DNA of 9,061 bases from an uncultured Burkholderiales bacterium (GTDB lineage: Bacteria > Pseudomonadota > Gammaproteobacteria > Burkholderiales > Burkholderiaceae_C). Made by a program: the position numbers and the translations under genes. The stretch covers positions 1-9,061 of the forward strand of contig CAISQQ010000401.1 in NCBI GenBank assembly GCA_903887655.1. The letters are read 5' to 3'. Shown piece after piece: positions 1-4,252 of the stretch (positions within the stretch are counted from its first letter, which is position 1; each line of letters begins with the position of its first letter). The notes beneath the pieces are model-generated. The model worked only from the letters and a program-made list of their open reading frames with translations. It did not search any database and was not told where the DNA came from.

Positions 1-156
1 CTCATGAACGGACACACTACCCCTTAAGTGACGCTTATTTTTGGTCGTCTTTTTCGTAAAAATATGACGCTTAAAAGCTTGACCACGTTTAACGGTCCCC
101 CCTGGGCGAACTCGAAAGCGCTTTTTAGCGCTGCTTTTTGTTTTCATTTTGGGCAT
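1..156 (-). CDS. rpmI: 50S ribosomal protein L35, C-terminus cut by window edge
   Basis: L35 is a small, very basic protein of the large ribosomal subunit. The visible 52 codons begin MPKMKTKSSAKKRFRV and continue through the GGTVKRGQAFKRH and TKKTTKNKRHLRG blocks that define the family. About 13-15 residues should lie beyond the left edge, since L35 is usually 64-67 residues long. The ATG at 156 is supported by a strong Shine-Dalgarno AGGAG (163-167, read on the minus strand) six bases upstream. The gene lies 94 bases downstream of infC, in the usual thrS-infC-rpmI-rplT order, and is probably cotranscribed. In enteric bacteria L20 represses rpmI-rplT translation at an RNA structure upstream of rpmI; whether that applies here cannot be seen directly. 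Identity is secure from the sequence. Confidence 0.97.
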   Translation of the reverse strand, partial: MPKMKTKSSAKKRFRVRPGGTVKRGQAFKRHIFTKKTTKNKRHLRGSVSVHE

Positions 157-250
157 GTTGTGCTCCTCTTTGAATGTGCTCGTGAGGCGTTTGCGAAAAC
201 CACGCAACCTTGTTGGCCCCGAGACACTTGTTGTTTGCGTAACCTTTGAA

Positions 251-850
251 TCAGGCCAAAGCGCCTTGCGACGTTTCAGCCACGGGTTTGGTCACGCCAC
301 CCGGTTTTTTCTTGCCTGGCGCAATCATCATGACCATCTGCCGTCCTTCCAATTTGGGGAACTGCTCGACCACGATGCTGTCAGCCAACTCGTCTCTAAT
401 CCTTTGCAACAAAGCCATGCCCAAGTCTTGATGGGTGATTTCACGGCCGCGAAAACGAAGGGTGATTTTACACTTATCGCCTTCATCCAAAAAGCGCCTG
501 ATGTTGCGCAACTTGATGTTGTAGTCGCCATCATCGGTGACAGGGCGAAATTTGATCTCCTTGACCTCAATGACTTTTTGCTTGGATTTCGCTTCCTGTG
601 CCTTTTTTTGCTCTTGGTACTTGAACTTACCGTAATCCATCAGTCGACAAACAGGGGGAATGGCGGTGGCTGCAATCTCAACCAAATCCACATCCAAATC
701 TCCTGCCATGCGCAAGGCCTCAGCAATGCTCACGATCCCGATGGGCTCGTTTTCTGGGCCAGACAAACGGACTTCCGGGGCCATGATTTCCCGGTTCAGG
801 CGGTGTTTACGTTCCTCGCGCAAGCGACGGTCGCGAAATTCTGTAGCGAT
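251..850 (-). CDS. infC: Translation initiation factor IF-3, starting at a rare ATC codon
   Basis: IF3 binds the 30S subunit, keeps 50S off and checks the start codon and initiator tRNA. With the ATC at 850 as start the product is 199 residues and begins (M)ATEFRDRRLREERKH, the N-terminus I remember for Burkholderiales IF3. The N-domain spans about residues 10-80, with the signature RLMDYGKFKYQEQKK at about 69-83. A lysine/glutamate-rich linker follows, then the C-domain at about 88-172 with KLRNIRRFLDEGDK and RFRGREITHQDLG. The last roughly 25 residues are a loose tail; E. coli IF3 has 180 residues. No ATG or GTG lies near the N-terminus; the other in-frame candidate is a TTG at 823, which would lose nine family-typical residues. 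An AAGGA eight bases before the ATC supports the longer form. The gene follows thrS by 93 bases. Family knowledge: rare infC start codons let IF3 repress its own synthesis. Confidence 0.96.
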   Translation of the reverse strand: MATEFRDRRLREERKHRLNREIMAPEVRLSGPENEPIGIVSIAEALRMAGDLDVDLVEIAATAIPPVCRLMDYGKFKYQEQKKAQEAKSKQKVIEVKEIKFRPVTDDGDYNIKLRNIRRFLDEGDKCKITLRFRGREITHQDLGMALLQRIRDELADSIVVEQFPKLEGRQMVMMIAPGKKKPGGVTKPVAETSQGALA

Positions 851-863
851 GGTGTGTGTCCTT
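848..863 (-). promoter_or_regulatory. infC Shine-Dalgarno and ATC initiation codon
   Basis: On the minus strand AAGGA (859-863) is followed by eight bases and then ATC (848-850). This decides the infC start, because the reading frame upstream of the TTG at 823 encodes the conserved IATEFRDRR. In E. coli the equivalent codon is AUU, and its non-canonical nature is the basis of IF3 autoregulation; the same logic is inferred here. Confidence 0.8.
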
Positions 864-943
864 CAAAAACAAGGTCAAAATCGACCCGATGGCAACAAAA
901 GCTCAATGTTCAAAGAGTTGCGGCGCCTAAAAAACGCAATGGA

Positions 944-2851
944 TCACGTCTTTTGAGTGATATCCGCTTGGATTTTGGTTAAAAAATCTTGGACAGACAT
1001 AGTGCCAAGATCAGTATTACCTCTAGCACGCACTGCAACCAAGCCCGAAGCACTCTCTTTGTCACCAATGACCAAGAGATAGGGCAACTTTTGCATGGAA
1101 TAACTTCGTATTTTATACGTTATTTTGTCGCTTGAGGCGTCCACCACCGTCATAAGACCTTGATTTTTCAGCATTTTTGCGACATCGTTGGCGTATTGGG
1201 CCTGATTTTGTGAAATGGTGAGGATCGCCACTTGCACGGGGGCGAGCCAAGTGGGCAGTGCGCCTGAGTGTTGTTCAATCAAAATGCCAATGAAGCGCTC
1301 CAAACTGCCCACAATCGCACGGTGCAGCATGACGGGGCGCTGGCGCGTGCCATCCAAAGCCACGTACTCGGCCTCTAAGCGCTCGGGCATGGAGAAGTCC
1401 ACCTGGATCGTGCCACATTGCCACTGCCGCCCCAAGGCGTCTTTGAGGGTGTACTCGATCTTGGGGCCGTAAAAGGCGCCGTCGCCAGGAGACAAGATGT
1501 ACTCACAACCCGAGGCGTTCAAGCTGTGGATGAGGGCCGCCTCAGCCTTGTCCCAAACCTCATCGCTGCCGATGCGTTGCGCAGGTCGTGTGGCAACCTT
1601 GTAAATGATGTCATGAAAACCAAAGTCTTTGTAAACTTTTTGGAGCAAGGCGGTGAAATCGGTGCACTCTTGCAAGATCTGATCTTCAGTGCAAAAGATG
1701 TGGCCGTCGTCCTGTGTGAACCCTCTCACGCGCATGATGCCGTGCAGACCACCCGAGGGCTCATTGCGGTGGCACTGTCCAAATTCGCCATAGCGCAGAG
1801 GCAAGTCGCGGTAGCTCTTGAGGCCTTGCTTGAAGATGAGCAAGTGGCCAGGACAATTCATGGGCTTGAGTGCATAGTCGCGCTTTTCGCTCTCGGTGGT
1901 GAACATGTTGTCGCGGTATTTGTCCCAGTGACCGGTCTTTTCCCACAAGGATTTGTCCAAGACTTGAGGACCCTTTACTTCCAAATAGCCGTTGTCTTGG
2001 TAGACCCGACGCATGTACTGCTCCACACCTTGCCAGACCCGCCATCCCAAGGGATGCCAAAACACCAGGCCCGGGGCATGCTCATCGATGTGGAACAAAT
2101 CGAGCTCACGCCCGAGGCGACGGTGGTCGCGTTTTTCCGACTCCTCGAGCATCGTCAAATGCTGCTCCAAGGCCTCTTTGGACTCCCAAGCGGTGCCATA
2201 GATGCGCTGGAGCATCTCGTTGTTGTGATCCCCTCTCCAATAAGCGCCCGCAACCTTCATCAGCTTGAAGTGTTTGAGCTTGCCGGTATGGGGCACGTGG
2301 GGTCCGCGGCACAAATCGGTGAAGTCGCCTTCGCTGTAGAGCGAGACGTCTTCATGCTGAGGTATGCGCTCAATGATTTGCGCCTTGTAGCTCTCGCCCA
2401 GACCTTTGAAAAAAGCCACCGCCTCATCGCGCGGGAGCACTTTGCGAACAACAGGCTCGTTTTTCTCCGCCAATTGGGTCATGCGCTTTTCGATCGCCAC
2501 CAAGTCTTCGGGGGTGAACGCACGGTGGTAGGCGAAATCGTAATAAAACCCATTTTCAATCACTGGGCCGATCGTCACCTGGGCCTCAGGAAACAAGGAC
2601 TTCACTGCATAGGCCATCAAGTGAGCCGTCGAGTGGCGAATCACCTCCAAGCCTTGGGGATCTTTCGGGGTCAAAATCGCCAGCGTCACGTTGCGATCGA
2701 TCACGTGGTCCAAATCCACCAGGCGTCCATCCACGCTCGCGGCCAACGCCGCCTTGGCCAGACCGGCACCAATCGAGCTGGCCACATCCATCACGCTCAA
2801 GGCGCTGGGGTATTGTCTTACGGAGCCATCGGGCAAAGTGATATCGAGCAT
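944..2851 (-). CDS. thrS: Threonyl-tRNA synthetase
   Basis: ThrRS charges tRNA-Thr with threonine using ATP in the cytoplasm. The 635-residue product is full length (E. coli has 642). Domains in order: TGS domain (about 1-61, beginning MLDITLPDGS); editing domain (about 62-225) with the H73-x3-H77 motif in RHSTAHL and C181-RGPH185, which hydrolyses Ser-tRNA-Thr; class II catalytic core (about 243-530) with MNCPGH, CHRNEPSG and RVRGFTQDDGHIFC; and the anticodon-binding domain (about 535-635). The zinc ligands are C333, H384 and H510, equivalent to E. coli C334, H385 and H511. The ATG at 2851 fits the family N-terminus, although no clear Shine-Dalgarno precedes it. It is the first gene of the minus-strand translation operon, 93 bases ahead of infC, with a long non-coding region upstream that may hold its leader. 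Nothing is truncated or missing. Confidence 0.98.
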   Translation of the reverse strand: MLDITLPDGSVRQYPSALSVMDVASSIGAGLAKAALAASVDGRLVDLDHVIDRNVTLAILTPKDPQGLEVIRHSTAHLMAYAVKSLFPEAQVTIGPVIENGFYYDFAYHRAFTPEDLVAIEKRMTQLAEKNEPVVRKVLPRDEAVAFFKGLGESYKAQIIERIPQHEDVSLYSEGDFTDLCRGPHVPHTGKLKHFKLMKVAGAYWRGDHNNEMLQRIYGTAWESKEALEQHLTMLEESEKRDHRRLGRELDLFHIDEHAPGLVFWHPLGWRVWQGVEQYMRRVYQDNGYLEVKGPQVLDKSLWEKTGHWDKYRDNMFTTESEKRDYALKPMNCPGHLLIFKQGLKSYRDLPLRYGEFGQCHRNEPSGGLHGIMRVRGFTQDDGHIFCTEDQILQECTDFTALLQKVYKDFGFHDIIYKVATRPAQRIGSDEVWDKAEAALIHSLNASGCEYILSPGDGAFYGPKIEYTLKDALGRQWQCGTIQVDFSMPERLEAEYVALDGTRQRPVMLHRAIVGSLERFIGILIEQHSGALPTWLAPVQVAILTISQNQAQYANDVAKMLKNQGLMTVVDASSDKITYKIRSYSMQKLPYLLVIGDKESASGLVAVRARGNTDLGTMSVQDFLTKIQADITQKT

Positions 2852-2908
2852 TTGAGAGTCAGGTTAGGTGAGAAAAAAAGATTCAAGGAAAATGCACGCG
2901 CTGATCGT

Positions 2909-2963
2909 TGACACAGACCCGCGCAGCCACGAGCCCTGAGAGCTTTGATAGTCCGCGGTGTCA
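2909..2963 (-). promoter_or_regulatory. Possible stem-loop in the thrS 5' leader
   Basis: Arms 2909-2914 (TGACAC on the plus strand) and 2958-2963 (GTGTCA) are complementary. The stem is extended by CGCG at 2920-2923 with CGCG at 2954-2957, leaving a five-base bulge and a loop of about 30 bases. It sits 58-112 bases upstream of the thrS start. E. coli thrS has a leader that mimics tRNA-Thr and is bound by ThrRS; I cannot show such mimicry here. The pairing could be chance. Confidence 0.22.
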
Positions 2964-3002
2964 CCGTCCCAGTCATCAGCGCTGCTGGCGTGTCCAACGC
3001 TT

Positions 3003-3023
3003 GAGTGGTGAGTGGTGAGTGGT
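3003..3023. repeat. Three exact tandem copies of the heptamer GAGTGGT
   Basis: GAGTGGT occurs at 3003-3009, 3010-3016 and 3017-3023 without a mismatch. A related GAGTTGGT follows at 3028-3035. A seven-base period outside coding sequence can change copy number by slippage. It lies about 150-170 bases upstream of thrS. No function can be read from it. Confidence 0.9.
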
Positions 3024-3097
3024 GTCGAGTTGGTCAACACTTTTCTTATTTTCCCATATTTTGCCCAGCGCCAAAACGTGCTTCGAGTTTCACCCGG

Positions 3098-3146
3098 GGC
3101 TTGACGCTTGAAGTCGCCCTATTGATCAGGCCTCAAGCGTTGAGCT
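3098..3146 (+). repeat. Imperfect inverted repeat able to form a 14-bp stem in plus-strand RNA
   Basis: The core arms are exact: ACGCTTGA at 3104-3111 and TCAAGCGT at 3133-3140, separated by 21 bases. The pairing extends outward through 3098-3103 and 3141-3146 if G-T pairs are allowed (three of six). Those wobble pairs form only in plus-strand RNA, since the minus-strand equivalents would be C-A mismatches. A short GCC/GGC pair can form inside the loop. It could be the remnant of an RNA element, a terminator without a T tract, or an operator. Confidence 0.5.
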
Positions 3147-3181
3147 CCAAACATGCGCTCGCCGTGGTGGCTGGTGTGCAT

Positions 3182-3194
3182 CACCGTCACGGTG
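3182..3194. promoter_or_regulatory. 13-base dyad CACCGT-C-ACGGTG, operator-like
   Basis: Perfect six-base arms (3182-3187 and 3189-3194) surround a single central C. The one-base centre rules out an RNA hairpin of this full length, so a protein-binding dyad is the likelier reading. It is about 330 bases from either flanking gene start, far for a simple repressor site. No regulator is known to me for this motif, and it may be chance. Confidence 0.25.
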
Positions 3195-3324
3195 TTCGAT
3201 TGCGCTTGAAAAGAATGAACCTCACACCACCCAATGCCCCTTCAAAATCACAACACCGCCGCCAATAATTCCAACGCTTTTTGTCTCGAGCTGCACCCCT
3301 CTTCACTGTCGTCTTCCCTCGTAG

Positions 3325-3430
3325 AAAAGGTGAAAACCATCCTCTCGAGGGGAAAACCGGGCATTTTCAACAAAAAAAACAACATTTACCTTGAAAAAAA
3401 GTGATTTCCCACTTGGAAAGTGTGTTTTTT
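3325..3430 (+). promoter_or_regulatory. Helically spaced A/T tracts upstream of the SWIB gene promoter (predicted curved DNA)
   Basis: Runs of four to eight A or T are centred near 3334, 3354, 3365, 3375, 3397 and 3427, at steps of about 20, 11, 10, 21 and 30 bases. These are close to multiples of the DNA helical repeat. Such phasing bends DNA, and A tracts just upstream of a -35 box can act as an UP element for RNA polymerase or as sites for nucleoid proteins. The region leads directly into the predicted promoter at 3413-3441. Confidence 0.4.
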
Positions 3431-3441
3431 CCCTTTAGGAT
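3413..3441 (+). promoter_or_regulatory. Predicted sigma70-type promoter of the SWIB-domain gene
   Basis: TTGGAA (3413-3418; 4 of 6 matches to TTGACA) and TAGGAT (3436-3441; 4 of 6 matches to TATAAT) are separated by exactly 17 bases. Transcription would start near 3448 and give a leader of about 60 bases. The -35 box overlaps a small inverted repeat (TTTCC 3405-3409 with GGAAA 3415-3419) that could be an operator. A second candidate -10, TATATA at 3480-3485, has no good -35 partner. Confidence 0.45.
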
Positions 3442-3507
3442 CACAGCACTGGTGAAAAGGCATTTTTCATTGGTTTTTTTATATACATTCAAGAAGGAAC
3501 TTCAAAG

Positions 3508-3948
3508 ATGGCAACTGCAAAAAAAGCCCCGGCAAAAAAAGCTGCAAAAAAAGCAGCGCCCGCCAAGAAAGCGGCTCCTGCTAAAAAAGTAGTCGCTAAA
3601 AAAGCGCCTGCTAAAAAAGCAGCTCCCGCTAAAAAAGCCCCTGCTAAAAAAGCAGCTCCCGCTAAAAAAGCCCCTGCTAAAAAAGCAGCTGCTAAAAAGC
3701 GCACTCCCAATGCAGCCTTCATGAAGCCGTTGACACCCAGCGCCGCATTGGCCGCTGTCATTGGCCACCATGCAGTCCCCCGCACTGAGGTGGTGAGCAA
3801 ATTGTGGACGTACATCAAAAAGCACGGTCTACAAGACAAAGTCAACAAAAGAAATATCAATGCCGATGACAAACTCAAAGCGGTATTTGGTAAGCCCCAA
3901 GTCACCATGTTTGAGTTGGCCGGCTTGATTGGCAAACACTTGTCATAA
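3508..3948 (+). CDS. SWIB/MDM2-domain protein with an H1-histone-like Lys/Ala/Pro tail
   Basis: The 146-residue product has two parts. Residues 1-65 are a low-complexity basic tail of repeated AAPAKK and APAKKA units, like bacterial H1-like proteins and the histone H1 tail, which bind DNA without sequence specificity. Residues about 74-145 form a SWIB/MDM2 fold, recognised from PLTPSAALAAVIG, SKLWTYIKKHGLQD, the KRNINADDKLKAVFG block and the closing FELAGLIGKHL. In eukaryotes SWIB occurs in SWI/SNF remodelling subunits; bacterial copies are known in Chlamydia and many betaproteobacteria, with largely unknown roles. A nucleoid or chromatin-like function is inferred. AAGGA (3494-3498) lies nine bases before the ATG. 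The gene stands alone, with its own promoter and terminator. Its tail is encoded by near-identical DNA repeats with many AAAAAA runs. Confidence 0.93.
   Translation: MATAKKAPAKKAAKKAAPAKKAAPAKKVVAKKAPAKKAAPAKKAPAKKAAPAKKAPAKKAAAKKRTPNAAFMKPLTPSAALAAVIGHHAVPRTEVVSKLWTYIKKHGLQDKVNKRNINADDKLKAVFGKPQVTMFELAGLIGKHLS
3607..3690 (+). repeat. 33-base tandem repeat inside the SWIB protein tail
   Basis: Two identical 33-base units (3607-3639 and 3640-3672) and the first 18 bases of a third (3673-3690) match without mismatch. Each unit encodes eleven residues, PAKKAAPAKKA. Less perfect copies extend upstream to about 3550. The length is a multiple of three, so gain or loss of a unit would change tail length but keep the SWIB domain in frame. 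DNA-level identity, not only protein similarity, points to recent duplication or slippage. Confidence 0.95.
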
Positions 3949-3963
3949 TTTGACACCTTGAAT

Positions 3964-3995
3964 CACTTTGCCTGCACCGCGGTGCGGGCAAAGTG
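3964..3995 (+). terminator. Strong hairpin 15 bases after the SWIB gene stop
   Basis: CACTTTGCC (3964-3972) pairs with GGCAAAGTG (3987-3995). A T-G pair and GCAC/GTGC (3974-3977, 3982-3985) then close a CGCG tetraloop, giving about 14 base pairs. The bases that follow are TTCCCCTT, a poor T tract, so it may need Rho or act as an RNA 3'-end stabiliser. It is close to symmetrical and could act in both directions. Confidence 0.65.
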
Positions 3996-4013
3996 TTCCC
4001 CTTGATCGAGCTG

Positions 4014-4034
4014 CTTTGCGCCAAAGACTTTTTT
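4014..4034 (+). terminator. Second, small hairpin with a T6 tract
   Basis: CTTTG (4014-4018) pairs with CAAAG (4022-4026) around a three-base loop. AC and six T (4029-4034) follow. The stem is short, but it has the T run that the stronger hairpin 18 bases upstream lacks. The two together probably end SWIB transcription before the convergent gene. Confidence 0.45.
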
Positions 4035-4183
4035 GCTTGACCGATCAATATTCGCCTCTATGACGCAAATCGATCGCTGATCTGTCTCCGCCATGGGTTG
4101 TTATTTTTTTAGCCCCTCTTTATTTTTTCTCCCCATCGCTACCTCAGTCGTCTTGCTCCCTTTTCCCAGGGCTGACTCGGTTT

Positions 4184-4252
4184 GAATAAAATAAAACTGA
4201 ACGACTCACTCCCCAAACGAGCTTTACCACAGCCGCCTCAAGGGGTCGTTCA
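4184..4252 (-). terminator. Intrinsic-terminator-like inverted repeat that includes the TPR-GT stop codon
   Basis: On the minus strand TGAACGA (4246-4252) followed by CCCC (4242-4245) pairs with GGGG (4211-4214) and TCGTTCA (4198-4204), with a six-base bulge on one side and a loop of 27 bases. The transcript then runs into GTTTTATTTTATTC (4184-4197). The TGA stop codon is the first three bases of the stem, so terminating ribosomes would overlap it. The long loop makes this less certain than a compact hairpin. Confidence 0.5.

Larger units (their letters stand above)
2852..3507. other. 656-base non-coding region between divergent thrS and the SWIB gene
   Basis: No convincing gene lies here on either strand. 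The longest open frames (87 codons at 3005-3268 plus; 45 codons at 3248-3385 minus) lack good ribosome binding sites and recognisable protein features. The thrS-proximal half is GC-richer and holds a possible leader stem (2909-2963), a triplicated heptamer (3003-3023), an imperfect inverted repeat (3098-3146) and a 13-base dyad (3182-3194). The SWIB-proximal end (from about 3325) is AT-rich, with spaced A and T tracts and a promoter. I could not find a good sigma70 promoter for thrS. There is no tRNA gene, although some Burkholderiales carry one near thrS. Confidence 0.7.
3949..4249. other. Convergent intergenic region holding terminators only
   Basis: This 301-base stretch lies between the 3' ends of the SWIB gene and the TPR-glycosyltransferase gene. 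It contains the two plus-strand hairpins (3964-3995 and 4014-4034) and most of the minus-strand terminator-like repeat (4184-4252). Between them (4035-4183) lie several GATC sites and a T-rich stretch near 4098-4136, with no gene or RNA that I recognise. Confidence 0.7.

Noticed and set aside
149..982. 277-codon plus-strand frame opposite infC and rpmI
   Set aside because: It overlaps three well-identified minus-strand features and has no recognisable protein sequence.
1418..2911. 497-codon plus-strand frame opposite thrS
   Set aside because: It is the antisense shadow of thrS, whose strand and motifs are unambiguous. Long antisense frames are usual over such genes.
2852..3060. Possible tRNA gene upstream of thrS
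   Set aside because: I looked for a T-arm GTTCGA motif and a cloverleaf on both strands and found none.
3005..3268. 87-codon plus-strand frame in the same gap
   Set aside because: It begins inside the heptamer repeat, has no Shine-Dalgarno, and its composition looks like translated non-coding DNA.
3248..3385. 45-codon minus-strand frame (start MLFFLLKMPGF, end KALELLAAVL) in the thrS/SWIB gap
   Set aside because: It is short, its AAGG is only three bases from the ATG, it lies in an A/T-tract region that makes Phe/Leu runs by chance, and I recognise no family. It was not listed as a gene.
3489..3956. 155-codon minus-strand frame rich in Ala/Phe/Leu that resembles a membrane protein
   Set aside because: The apparent hydrophobic repeats are the reverse complement of the Lys/Ala tail of the SWIB protein.
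4003..4082. Cluster of GATC sites in the convergent intergenic region
   Set aside because: Only a few sites, without AT-rich 13-mers or DnaA boxes, so there is no support for an origin or a mismatch-repair or methylation switch.
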